Part shown: positions 1 through 7,615 of the stretch, piece by piece
How positions within the stretch are numbered: the stretch's first letter is position 1
Layout of the letters: the number at the start of each line of letters is the position of its first letter
Source of the DNA: Variovorax sp. V93
GTDB taxonomy: Bacteria; Pseudomonadota; Gammaproteobacteria; Burkholderiales; Burkholderiaceae_C
NCBI RefSeq assembly: GCF_041154485.1
Contig: NZ_AP028669.1
Coordinates: 372,001-436,000, forward strand
DNA: 64,000 bases
Reading direction: 5' to 3'
The notes under the pieces: model-generated
Told to the model about the DNA's origin: nothing
What the model saw: the letters and a program-made list of their open reading frames with translations, nothing else
Database searches by the model: none
Program-made: the position numbers and the translations under genes

Positions 1-1457
1 AGCGCCTCCAGCGCCTCCAGCGCCTGCAGGCTGCGCTCGGCCGCCCCGCCGGTGCCGAACAGCAGCGCCGTGAACTGCGCCACGTGGCATTCGCGCAGCA
101 GCCAGCCGCTGCCGCCGTCGGCGCGCACGATGGGCGCATCGGCCGCCGCGGCGCCGGGCACCATCGCACCCGCAAACACATCGGCATCGGGCGTGTTGAG
201 CGGCGAGTCGCGCAGCACCGCAGGCACCGAGAGCCGCCCGCTGTTGACCAGCGTGCGCGCGAAGGCGTGGCGCTTGGTGAGCTCCAGCACCGCGTCGCGG
301 AACAGCCGGCTCACCTCGCTCTTGGGCGTGATGAAGTCGGTGGCGCGCGTGGAGTTGCGGATGTTCTCGTCGGCCGCGTATTCGCGCTCGCTCGCATAGC
401 TGTCGAGCAGCGCGTCGGGCGCCTCGCCCTGGAGCACGGCCGCGAGCTTCCAGCCCAGGTTGTCGGCGTCCTGCACGCCCGAGTTGGCGCCGCGCGCGCC
501 GAAGGGCGACACGCCATGCGCCGAGTCGCCCGCGAACAGCACGCGGCCGTGGCGAAAGCGCTCCATGCGCTGGCAGGCGAAGGTGTAGACGCTGGCCCAG
601 CCGATCTGGAACTGCACGCCCTCGAAGCCGATGCTGTCGAGCAGCGCGCGTACGCGCGGCGTGATGTTCTCGGGCTTGCGTTCTTCCACCGGGTCGGCGT
701 CCCAGCCGAGCTGGAAGTCCACGCGCCACATGCCGTCGGCCTGCTTGTGCAGCAGCACGCTCTGGCCGGGATGGAACGGCGGGTCGAACCAGAAGCGCCG
801 CTCCGTCGGCAGGTCCGCATCCATCGTGATGTCGGCAATCAGGAAGCGGTCGCGGAAGGTGCGGCCCTTGGCTTCGAGGCCCATCAATTGACGCAGGTTG
901 GAGCGCGAGCCGTCGCAGGCGCCGACGTAGTCGGCGGCCAGCCGGTAGTCGCCCTCGGGCGTTTCGATGCTGAGCAGCGCGCTGTCGCCGCGCTGTTCGA
1001 TGCCCGTGACCTTGTGGTTCCAGCGCAGGTCGATCAGCGGCAGCGTGGCGACACGCTCGACGAGATAGCCCTCGACGTAGTACTGCTGCAGGTTGATGAA
1101 GGCCGGGCGCTCGTGGCCGGGCTCGGGCAGCAGGTCGAAGCGGTAGACCTGCTCGTCATGGAAGAACACCTTGCCCACGTGCCACGACACGCCCTTGTCG
1201 ACCATGCGGTCGCCGCAGCCGAGGCGGTCGAAGATCTCGAGCGTGCGCTTGGCGAAGCAGATCGCGCGCGAGCCGCTGGACAGGGTGTTGTCATTGTCGA
1301 GCAGCACCACCGGAATCTCGCGCAACGCAAGATCGATGGCCAGCGCGAGGCCGACCGGGCCGGCGCCGACGATCACCACGGGGTGGCGGGCGGGCGTGGA
1401 CGCGTCCTGGTCGGCGTGGCGCCTGTAGTCGAAGCGCAGGCTTTGATAGTCGATCAC
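1..1457 (-). CDS. FAD-dependent aromatic-ring monooxygenase (3' end outside window)
   Basis: Class A flavoprotein hydroxylase (PheA/TfdB/MhpA superfamily), expected to hydroxylate an aromatic acid or phenol using NAD(P)H and O2 in the cytoplasm. About 485 residues are visible. The Rossmann motif GAGPVG lies at residues 31-36, a CDGSRSNLR segment gives the DG motif, and VLFAGDSAHG (Asp311) gives the GD motif that binds the FAD ribityl chain. The start is GTG at 1457-1455, preceded by a GGAG-type ribosome site. The C-terminal part runs off the left edge, so full length is unknown. It follows the MBL-fold gene on the same strand, separated by a palindromic repeat, so the two may form one operon facing the IclR gene. 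The substrate cannot be read from sequence. Confidence 0.9.
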   Translation of the reverse strand, partial: MIDYQSLRFDYRRHADQDASTPARHPVVIVGAGPVGLALAIDLALREIPVVLLDNDNTLSSGSRAICFAKRTLEIFDRLGCGDRMVDKGVSWHVGKVFFHDEQVYRFDLLPEPGHERPAFINLQQYYVEGYLVERVATLPLIDLRWNHKVTGIEQRGDSALLSIETPEGDYRLAADYVGACDGSRSNLRQLMGLEAKGRTFRDRFLIADITMDADLPTERRFWFDPPFHPGQSVLLHKQADGMWRVDFQLGWDADPVEERKPENITPRVRALLDSIGFEGVQFQIGWASVYTFACQRMERFRHGRVLFAGDSAHGVSPFGARGANSGVQDADNLGWKLAAVLQGEAPDALLDSYASEREYAADENIRNSTRATDFITPKSEVSRLFRDAVLELTKRHAFARTLVNSGRLSVPAVLRDSPLNTPDADVFAGAMVPGAAAADAPIVRADGGSGWLLRECHVAQFTALLFGTGGAAERSLQALEALEA

Positions 1458-1481
1458 GTTTTGTCTCCGTGTCTTTGTATT

Positions 1482-1584
1482 GCTCCTTCCCCCGCTGGGG
1501 GAAGGCTGGGATGGGGGCTGGCGGCGCTCGAAATTGGCGCTCTGCGTGCCCCCACCCCAGCCCTCCCCCGGAAGGGGAGGGAGC
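1482..1584. repeat. Dispersed palindromic repeat, family A, copy 1
   Basis: Two GC-rich arms of about 36 bases are inverted complements around a variable centre of about 30 bases. Each arm contains its own small hairpin of C-runs against G-runs. Near-identical architecture recurs at 23951-24068 and 52756-52862, and as a half-copy at 47752-47783. It separates the MBL gene from the monooxygenase gene and could act as an mRNA processing or attenuation point. Confidence 0.85.
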
Positions 1585-1592
1585 AGGACAGG

Positions 1593-2552
1593 TCAGCCTT
1601 CGAGCGCCTTCCACATCTCGATGTCGCGCTCGGCTGTCCACACGCGCGGATCGGCATGGCCCGAGGCCTCGTCGTACGCGCGGCTCACGTCGAAGGGCAT
1701 GCAGTGGTCGAAGATCACCCACTGGCTGTACTTGGGCTTGAGCCTGGCGTAGGTGTCCTTGTAGACCGTGTTCAGGTCGCGCCCGGCCTTCACGCCTTCC
1801 TGCACGCTGGCGTACACGTCGGAGATGAAGTTGCGCGTGCCGGTCAGGCCTTCGGCCACTTCGGCCGGCGTGGTGAGCGCGGCGCCGCGGCCCGGCACCA
1901 GCGCGGCGGGCTTGAGCGCCGCGATGTTGTCCAGCGTCTGCGGCCAGTCCTTGAAGTAGGCGTCGCCCGCATACGGCGTCGCGCCGAACTCGACCAGGTC
2001 GCCCGACAGCAGCGTGCGCTCCTCGGGCAGCCACACGACCGTGTCGCCCTTGGTGTGGCCGCGGCCCAGCTGGATCAGCTGCACCTCGAGCTTGCCGAGC
2101 CACAGCGTCATCTTGCCCGTGAAGGTCATGGTGGGCCAGGTCAGGCCGGGCGGCACGGTCTCGACGTTCTGGAACAGGCGCGGAAAGCGGCCGATCTCGC
2201 TGGCCTTGTCCTGCTCGCCGCGCTCGACGATCAGGTCGCGCGTGTCCTGGCTGGCCAGGATGTGCTCGGCACCGTAGCCGGCCGCGCCCAGCACGCGCAC
2301 CGCGTGGTAGTGGGTGAGCACCACGTACTTGATGGGCTTGTCGGTCACTTCGCGGATGCGGCGCACCACGTCGGCCGCCATGGCGGGCGTGGCCTGGGTG
2401 TCGGCCACCAGCACACAGTCGTCGCCGATCACGATGCCGGTGTTGGGATCGCCCTCGGCGGTGTAGGCCCAGGCGTGCGCCGAGATCTGGCTGAAGGTGA
2501 TCTTCTTCTCTTCCATGTCGGCCTGGCTGGCGAATTTCTTGGCTTGGCTCAT
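1593..2552 (-). CDS. Metallo-beta-lactamase-fold protein with degenerate metal site
   Basis: A 319-residue protein with clear MBL-fold organisation. The usual HxHxDH zinc motif is H81-Y-H83-A-V85-R86, so the Asp and third His are missing. His166 (GRGHTKGD) and Asp185 (SGDL) are kept, but the last ligand, usually His in a PGHG-like loop, is Arg222 (VPGRG). A normal two-zinc site therefore looks unlikely; one metal or a non-hydrolytic role is possible. The start is ATG at 2552; a longer frame upstream exists but lacks support. It is the first gene of the minus-strand pair with the flavin monooxygenase and is divergent from the IclR regulator, suggesting a role in the same aromatic pathway. Function is not known. 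Confidence 0.88.
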   Translation of the reverse strand: MSQAKKFASQADMEEKKITFSQISAHAWAYTAEGDPNTGIVIGDDCVLVADTQATPAMAADVVRRIREVTDKPIKYVVLTHYHAVRVLGAAGYGAEHILASQDTRDLIVERGEQDKASEIGRFPRLFQNVETVPPGLTWPTMTFTGKMTLWLGKLEVQLIQLGRGHTKGDTVVWLPEERTLLSGDLVEFGATPYAGDAYFKDWPQTLDNIAALKPAALVPGRGAALTTPAEVAEGLTGTRNFISDVYASVQEGVKAGRDLNTVYKDTYARLKPKYSQWVIFDHCMPFDVSRAYDEASGHADPRVWTAERDIEMWKALEG

Positions 2553-2582
2553 CGTGTGTCTCCGTCGGTTGGATCGAAATTT

Positions 2583-2622
2583 GAATTCGTCTAAAACAAA
2601 TGAATTTGCGGTTAGCGAATTC
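2583..2622. promoter_or_regulatory. Candidate IclR operator in divergent promoter region
   Basis: The gap 2553-2697 separates divergent MBL and IclR genes and is locally AT-rich. It contains GAATTCG at 2583-2589 and its inverted complement CGAATTC at 2616-2622. Placement fits a shared operator, but binding is inference. Confidence 0.35.
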
Positions 2623-2697
2623 CGAGAGTGTAAGCCCGAGATCAGTTCATGTCTAATCCCTTCTTCATGAACGAACAACCAGACGCCGAGGCGGGCC

Positions 2698-3561
2698 ATG
2701 GCAGCCAGTGACACCGACCGCGCCGCCCAGCGCGGCATCCAGAGCATCGAAGTGGGTGGACAGCTGCTGCGTGCGCTGGTGCACCACGGCCGGCCGATGG
2801 CGCTGAAAGACCTGGCGCGCGAAGCCGACATGACGGCCGCCAAGGCCCATCCCTACATGGTGAGCTTCGGGCGGCTGGGCCTGATCGAGCAGGACCGCGC
2901 CAGCGGCCACTATCTGCTCGGCCCGCTGGCCTTGCAACTGGGCCTCATCAGTCTGCAGCAGGCCGACCCGGTGCACATTGCGACGCCGCTGATCGCCGAG
3001 GTCGCGCAGCGCATCGGCCACACGGTGGCGCTCGCGGTCTGGGGCGCGCGCGGTGCGACCATCGTGCGCACGGCCGAATCGCCGTCCCCGGTGCATGTGA
3101 ACATGCGGCACGGCACGGTGTTCTCGCTCACCAACACCGCCTCGGGCCGGGTCTTTGCCGCCTACCTGGAGGCCGGTGCGGTGCGGCAGCTGCTCGACGC
3201 CGAGCGCCAGCGGCACAAGCTGCGCAAGTCCGGCGAGGAGCCGCCCGCGGCCGGCATGCCGCCGCAGCGGCCGCTGCCCTCGTGGAGCGAATTCGAGCGC
3301 CAGCTGCAGGAAGTGCGCGCGCACGGCATCAGCCGTTCCGAGGGCGAGGTGATCGAGGGCGTCAGCGCGATGGCGGCGCCGGTGTTCGACCACACCGGCG
3401 CCATCGTGCTGTCGGTCACGGCCATCGGCCCTGCCGCCATCTTCGACACCGCCTGGGACGGCGAAATCGCACGCGCGCTCAAGGCCTGCGCGGGCACGGT
3501 CTCCGCGCGGCTGGGCGCGACGTCTGCCGGAAGAAAGGCTTCCGCACCACTGGATCCATGA
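2698..3561 (+). CDS. IclR-family transcriptional regulator
   Basis: A 287-residue regulator with an N-terminal winged helix-turn-helix (about residues 15-80) followed by the IclR effector domain (about 95-275), which normally binds a small aromatic or organic acid. The start is ATG at 2698 with GAGG a few bases upstream. It lies divergent from the MBL/monooxygenase pair, which it probably controls. Its stop overlaps the start of the Sir2 gene by four bases (ATGA), so the two are probably translated together. An insertion rich in Pro/Glu near residues 175-195 makes the middle slightly longer than in many IclR proteins. Confidence 0.92.
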   Translation: MAASDTDRAAQRGIQSIEVGGQLLRALVHHGRPMALKDLAREADMTAAKAHPYMVSFGRLGLIEQDRASGHYLLGPLALQLGLISLQQADPVHIATPLIAEVAQRIGHTVALAVWGARGATIVRTAESPSPVHVNMRHGTVFSLTNTASGRVFAAYLEAGAVRQLLDAERQRHKLRKSGEEPPAAGMPPQRPLPSWSEFERQLQEVRAHGISRSEGEVIEGVSAMAAPVFDHTGAIVLSVTAIGPAAIFDTAWDGEIARALKACAGTVSARLGATSAGRKASAPLDP

Positions 3562-4304
3562 GCCTGGGCACCGCTTCTTCCCCCGCGTCTCCCGTCGAAT
3601 CCGCCATCGCCCTGCTGGGCGCCGCCCGGCGCATCGCCGTGCTCTCCGGCGCGGGACTGTCCAGGGCTTCGGGCATTCCGACCTACCGCGACGCCGACGG
3701 CCTCTGGATGAACCAGAACGCACTGCAGTTCTCCCACGCCGAGGACCTGCAGCGCGATCCCAAGGGCTTCACCCGCTTCTGGGCCCGGCGGCTCGACACG
3801 GTCGAGGCCGCCCAGCCGAACCCCGGGCACGCGGCGCTCGCGCTGCTGCAGCGGCTGCGCCCGGCCACGCGCCTGATCACGCAGAACGTCGACGGCCTGC
3901 TCTCGATCGCGGGCGGGCTGGACGTGCTCGAACTGCACGGTTCGCTGCGCCGTTGGCGCTGCGACCACTGCGGCAACCGCCGCGGCCCCTGGCCCTTTCA
4001 CCGCTGCATGCGCTGCGCCTCGCGCGCCCGGCCCGACGTCGTGATGTTCGGCGAGATGCTGAACCACGGCGTGCTGCACGACGCCCAGGTGGCCGCGCAG
4101 GAGGCCGACGTGTTCATGGTGGTCGGCAGCACGGCCGTGGTCTATCCGGCGGCCGAGCTGCCGCAGCTGGCCATGGCCCGCGGCGCCCGGCTGATCACGC
4201 TCAACATGGAGCCGCTGCCGCATCTGGACGAGGCAGCCTCGGTGGTCCTGCGCGGTGCGGCGGAGCTGCTGCTGCCGCAGCTGGTGGCGGGGATGGGCGG
4301 CTAG
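3558..4304 (+). CDS. Sir2-family NAD-dependent protein deacylase
   Basis: A 248-residue sirtuin that would remove acyl groups from lysine using NAD+. Visible motifs: GAGLSRASGIPTYRD (from Gly31), TQNVDG (108-113), catalytic His127 in ELHGS, four zinc cysteines (C135, C138, C150, C153), then VVMFGE and GSTAVVYPA. All catalytic features are present. The start ATG overlaps the IclR stop by four bases. The 3' end overlaps that of the convergent GFA gene by four bases. Coupling to an IclR regulator suggests acylation control of a local enzyme such as an acyl-CoA ligase, but no such enzyme is nearby, so this is only inference. Confidence 0.93.
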   Translation: MSLGTASSPASPVESAIALLGAARRIAVLSGAGLSRASGIPTYRDADGLWMNQNALQFSHAEDLQRDPKGFTRFWARRLDTVEAAQPNPGHAALALLQRLRPATRLITQNVDGLLSIAGGLDVLELHGSLRRWRCDHCGNRRGPWPFHRCMRCASRARPDVVMFGEMLNHGVLHDAQVAAQEADVFMVVGSTAVVYPAAELPQLAMARGARLITLNMEPLPHLDEAASVVLRGAAELLLPQLVAGMGG

Positions 4305-4813
4305 CTTTCGGAAGGCCTGGCCTCGCGCAGCGCACGCCAACGCGCGAGGCTTGCGGCAGGCCAGTACGCCTCGCGCTCGTAGTATTCGGTCACCGCGGGC
4401 GCGCCGGGCGGCAGCACCACCCAGGGCTGCTTCGACATCGTGAAAATGTGCAGGTCCGGCGGCAGCTGGTCGGGCGTATCGAGCGTGCCCACGCGGACGA
4501 AGCACACCGCATCGCCCGCACCGGCATAGTGGCTCCAGAGTGCGACACGGCAATGGGGGCAGCGAACGTACTTCTGGCCGCGTCCGCTGGCCGAAGGCGT
4601 CAGCACCACATCGACGGTGCCTTGCAGCAGTTGCATGTGCGCGGGTTCGATCAAGGCGTTGAGCGCGAAGGACGAGCCCGTTTCGCGTTGGCACCAGCGG
4701 CAATGGCAGCAGTGCACGAACAGCGGCGCAGCCATCATGCGGTAGCGCACGGCGCCGCAAGTGCAGCCCCCGTCGAGGGGCACGAAGGCATTGCCGTCAA
4801 CAGCGGCGGCCAT
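4301..4813 (-). CDS. GFA/CENP-V family zinc protein
   Basis: A 170-residue protein of the glutathione-dependent formaldehyde-activating (GFA) fold. Cysteine pairs are arranged as the family requires: C17/C19, C35/C36/C38/C41 and C85/C88 (CPHC), binding zinc. Members were named for S-hydroxymethylglutathione formation, but most have no proven activity. The start ATG at 4813 has GGAAG just upstream. It is convergent with the Sir2 gene and 20 bases downstream of the DUF3185 gene on the same strand. Confidence 0.88.
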   Translation of the reverse strand: MAAAVDGNAFVPLDGGCTCGAVRYRMMAAPLFVHCCHCRWCQRETGSSFALNALIEPAHMQLLQGTVDVVLTPSASGRGQKYVRCPHCRVALWSHYAGAGDAVCFVRVGTLDTPDQLPPDLHIFTMSKQPWVVLPPGAPAVTEYYEREAYWPAASLARWRALREARPSES

Positions 4814-4833
4814 GGCGCTTCCTGGAAGGGCGC

Positions 4834-5055
4834 TCAGCCCTTCTTGCCGCCCAGCAGCACCAGCGCCCCGCCCACCACGATGGCGGCCACGCTGGCCCAG
4901 GCCGGGAAGTTGACCTGCTGCTTCTCCTTCACCGAGAACTCCAGCGGCCCCAGCTTGGCCTGGTGCGTTTCCTTCGTGAAGCTGAAGCCGCCGAGCCCGA
5001 GGCCCGCGATGCCGGCGACGATGAGCAGGATGCCGATGATGCGTGTGGCGTTCAT
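4834..5055 (-). CDS. DUF3185 small membrane protein
   Basis: A 73-residue protein with two predicted membrane helices (about residues 4-25 and 50-68) flanking a polar loop containing GPLEFSVKEK. The arrangement matches the DUF3185 family, common in beta-proteobacteria and without assigned function. An AGGAG-type site lies upstream of ATG 5055. It lies downstream of the MCE transporter genes on the same strand, across a gap of about 50 bases; a functional link is not shown. Confidence 0.85.
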   Translation of the reverse strand: MNATRIIGILLIVAGIAGLGLGGFSFTKETHQAKLGPLEFSVKEKQQVNFPAWASVAAIVVGGALVLLGGKKG

Positions 5056-5106
5056 GGTGAGGTCTCCTCCGTGGATGAAAAAAGCGGGCCGGGGCCGAAG
5101 CCGAGC

Positions 5107-5778
5107 TTACTGCCGCGGCTGCTGGTCCACCCACTGCACGACCTCGGCCACCGCCGCATCGGTGGCCGCGGCCAGCGCCTTGACGCCGCCGGGCGCATCG
5201 GCGCTCGGGGCCGGGCGGCGCACGGTGAAGGTGCGCTGGCCCAGCACGCGGTCGCCGCCGGTGGTGCCGCGGATCAGCGTGGCGCGCAGGCGGACCAGGC
5301 CGACGCTGCTGCTGGCCGAATCGAAGTAGTGGCTGAACTCGTCGAGCGAGATGCGCAGCGTGTCGGGCACCTTGCCCTCGGCGCGCGCGATGGTCGCGCT
5401 TTCTTCCGGACCGAGCACGGTACGCCGCTCGGCGAGCGCGTCGCGCAGCCGCTGGCGCAGCAGTTGCGCCGGCGGCAGGCTCCAGCGCGACTGCCCGTAG
5501 GGGCGCAGCTCGTTGGCATCGGCATAGCCAAGCCGGTAGAGGATCTGCGTGCCGTCGAGCCGCGTGTTGCTCTCGATCTCGGCCAGCGCGAGCGTGGGCA
5601 ATGCGGCCGCGGGCGGGTTGGCGGCGGCGGCCGAGGCGGCCAGGCCGGGTCCGAAGTCGTACAGCGTGGCGCGCGCGGGCTTGTCGGGCAGCGCACCGCA
5701 GCCGGCGAGCAGCAGCAGCGCGAGGCCGGCACCGGCGCAGGCGGCGAGGCGCGGACGGGAGTGGGTGGTGTTCTTCAT
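5107..5778 (-). CDS. ABC-type lipid transport auxiliary lipoprotein (PqiC-like)
   Basis: A 223-residue outer-membrane-type lipoprotein. The signal peptide ends in a lipobox LLAGC with Cys27 as the lipidated residue. The mature part resembles the ABC-type transport auxiliary lipoprotein family (PqiC/YmbA), which partners MCE proteins. It follows the MCE gene after a 10-base gap in a four-gene operon. ATG 5778 is preferred; a GTG three codons upstream (5787) is an alternative. Likely role: periplasmic or outer-membrane end of a phospholipid transport path. Confidence 0.87.
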   Translation of the reverse strand: MKNTTHSRPRLAACAGAGLALLLLAGCGALPDKPARATLYDFGPGLAASAAAANPPAAALPTLALAEIESNTRLDGTQILYRLGYADANELRPYGQSRWSLPPAQLLRQRLRDALAERRTVLGPEESATIARAEGKVPDTLRISLDEFSHYFDSASSSVGLVRLRATLIRGTTGGDRVLGQRTFTVRRPAPSADAPGGVKALAAATDAAVAEVVQWVDQQPRQ

Positions 5779-5788
5779 GGTCGTCACT

Positions 5789-6760
5789 TCAGGGGCGTCC
5801 GAGGGACGTGGTGGCGGGCGGCGCGGAGAACCCGGGCTCGCCGGGCCCGGCAGCGGTGCCGCCGTTGCCGAACAGCAGCGACTGCGGGTTGTCGTTGATG
5901 CTGTCGGCCGCGCGGCCGAGCCGGCGCACCGCGCGCGAGGTGTCGTCGGCCACGCGGTTCACGCGCGGCAGCGTGGCGGCGTTGAACGAATCGACCGACT
6001 GCGCCAGCGCCTTGGTGCCGTCGCTCAGCCGCTCGATCGGGCCGTCGGGCGCGTTGAGCCGGCCCACGGTGGTGTTGAAGTTGTTGGCCACGCGCGAGAC
6101 GTCGCCGGCGGCCGTCTTCACCGACGACAGCGTGTTCGGCAGCGCTGCGAGCGCCGGGTTCAGCCCGGTCTTCACCGTGTTGTCGAGCTGCTTGAGCAGC
6201 GTGTTGGCGCTGGCCGAGGCCGCCGCGATGTTCTCGAGCGCATCGGCCGCGCGCTTCTGGTTCTCGTCGCCCAGCAGCTGGTTGGCGCGCTTGGTGGCCT
6301 CGTCGACCTGGTTGACGATGGCTTCGCCGCGGTCCTGCAGCTGCGCCAGCATCGAGGGCTTGAGCGGAATGCGCGGCGGATCGTCGTTGTTGGGCGCGAG
6401 CGCCACGTTCGATTCGCCCTTGTCGTCCAGCGCGATGAAGGCCAGGCCGGTCACGCCCTGGTAGCTCAGCGTGGCAAAGCTCGAGGTGGTGAGCGGCACG
6501 CGCTGGTCGACCGTGATGCGCACGCGCACGTTGCCCTTCGTCTTGGGGTCGAAGTCGATCGAGGTCACCTTGCCGACCGCGATGCCGCGGTAGCGCACCA
6601 TGGCCTGCGGCTGCAGGCCGCTGACCGGGTCGCGCGTGGAGAGTTCGTAGATGTTGCGCACGGTGTTGTCGCGCGTGAACCAGACCACCAGCCCTACGAG
6701 CACGGCGATGAGGCCGAGCACGAAGGCGCCGGCGGCGATGGCATGGGCTTTGTTTTCCAT
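5789..6760 (-). CDS. MCE-domain (MlaD-type) periplasmic lipid-binding protein
   Basis: A 323-residue inner-membrane-anchored protein: one N-terminal helix (about 7-29), one MCE domain (about 38-115), then a long alpha-helical region and an Ala/Pro/Gly-rich tail. MCE proteins form hexameric rings that carry lipids between membranes. Single-domain form with a helical extension is typical of Mla/MCE systems that use a separate lipoprotein. It sits between the ATPase and the lipoprotein genes, consistent with one complex. Confidence 0.92.
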   Translation of the reverse strand: MENKAHAIAAGAFVLGLIAVLVGLVVWFTRDNTVRNIYELSTRDPVSGLQPQAMVRYRGIAVGKVTSIDFDPKTKGNVRVRITVDQRVPLTTSSFATLSYQGVTGLAFIALDDKGESNVALAPNNDDPPRIPLKPSMLAQLQDRGEAIVNQVDEATKRANQLLGDENQKRAADALENIAAASASANTLLKQLDNTVKTGLNPALAALPNTLSSVKTAAGDVSRVANNFNTTVGRLNAPDGPIERLSDGTKALAQSVDSFNAATLPRVNRVADDTSRAVRRLGRAADSINDNPQSLLFGNGGTAAGPGEPGFSAPPATTSLGRP

Positions 6761-6774
6761 GGTGTGGCTACCTT

Positions 6775-7593
6775 TCAGCGGGCCGCGCCGGCAGGGGCCG
6801 GCGGGGCTTTGGCGGGTTTGTCATGCAGGGCCTCCAGCGCGCGCTGGCCGCGCCCGCCCAGAAAATATTCGTGGATGAACGGATGCGGATACGCGATCAC
6901 CTCGCGCGCCGAGCCGCTGACGATGACCTTGTGGTCGGCCAGCACCGCGATGCGGGTGCTCAGGTCGAACAGGGTGTCCAGGTCGTGCGTGACCATCACC
7001 ACCGTCAGGCCCAGCTCGCGGTGCAGGCCGCGCAGCAGGTCGCAGAAGCTGTCGGAGGCCTCGGGGTCGAGGCCGGCCGTGGGCTCGTCCAGCAGCAGCA
7101 GCGGCGGGTCCATGATGAGCGCGCGCGCCAGCGCCACGCGCTTGATCATGCCGCCCGACAGGTCGGCCGGGCTCATGTTGGCATGCCGCGGCTCCAGGCC
7201 CACCATCTGCAGCTTGACCAGCGCCGCATTGCGGATCAGCTCGTCGGGCAGCAGCTTGAGCTCGCGCAGCGGAAAGGCAATGTTCTCGAGCACGCTGAAG
7301 GCCGAGAACAGCGCGCCGTGCTGGAACAGCATGCCGACGTTGGCCGCGCCCTTGGCGCTGAGCTCGCCCGGCGCCCGGCCCAGCACCTCGACCGTGCCCT
7401 TGGTCGGCTTCTCGAGCCCGAGGATCTGGCGCAGCAGCACCGTCTTGCCGGTGCCCGAGCCACCCACCAGCGAGAGCACCTCGCCGCGCTCGATGCGCAG
7501 GTCGAGGTCGCGGTGCACCACGACCTCGCCGTCGGCGCTCTTGAACACCGTCCAGAGCTTGCGGATGTCGACGACGACGTTCGAATCGTTCAT
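6775..7593 (-). CDS. ABC transporter ATPase, MlaF/Mkl type
   Basis: A 272-residue ATPase with Walker A GGSGTGKT, signature LSGGMIKR (the LSGGM variant typical of MlaF) and Walker B LLLLDEPTAGLDP. It powers the MCE lipid transporter. The start ATG 7593 lies 22 bases after the permease stop. The C-terminal tail is Ala/Pro-rich. Confidence 0.93.
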   Translation of the reverse strand: MNDSNVVVDIRKLWTVFKSADGEVVVHRDLDLRIERGEVLSLVGGSGTGKTVLLRQILGLEKPTKGTVEVLGRAPGELSAKGAANVGMLFQHGALFSAFSVLENIAFPLRELKLLPDELIRNAALVKLQMVGLEPRHANMSPADLSGGMIKRVALARALIMDPPLLLLDEPTAGLDPEASDSFCDLLRGLHRELGLTVVMVTHDLDTLFDLSTRIAVLADHKVIVSGSAREVIAYPHPFIHEYFLGGRGQRALEALHDKPAKAPPAPAGAAR

Positions 7594-7615
7594 TGGTGCA
7601 CCCTTGGCGCTGCGC

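Noticed and set aside
84..2594. Very long open frame on the plus strand opposite the monooxygenase and MBL genes
   Set aside because: High GC gives long antisense frames. Its product is Arg/Ala/His-rich without domain, while the minus strand shows clear family motifs.
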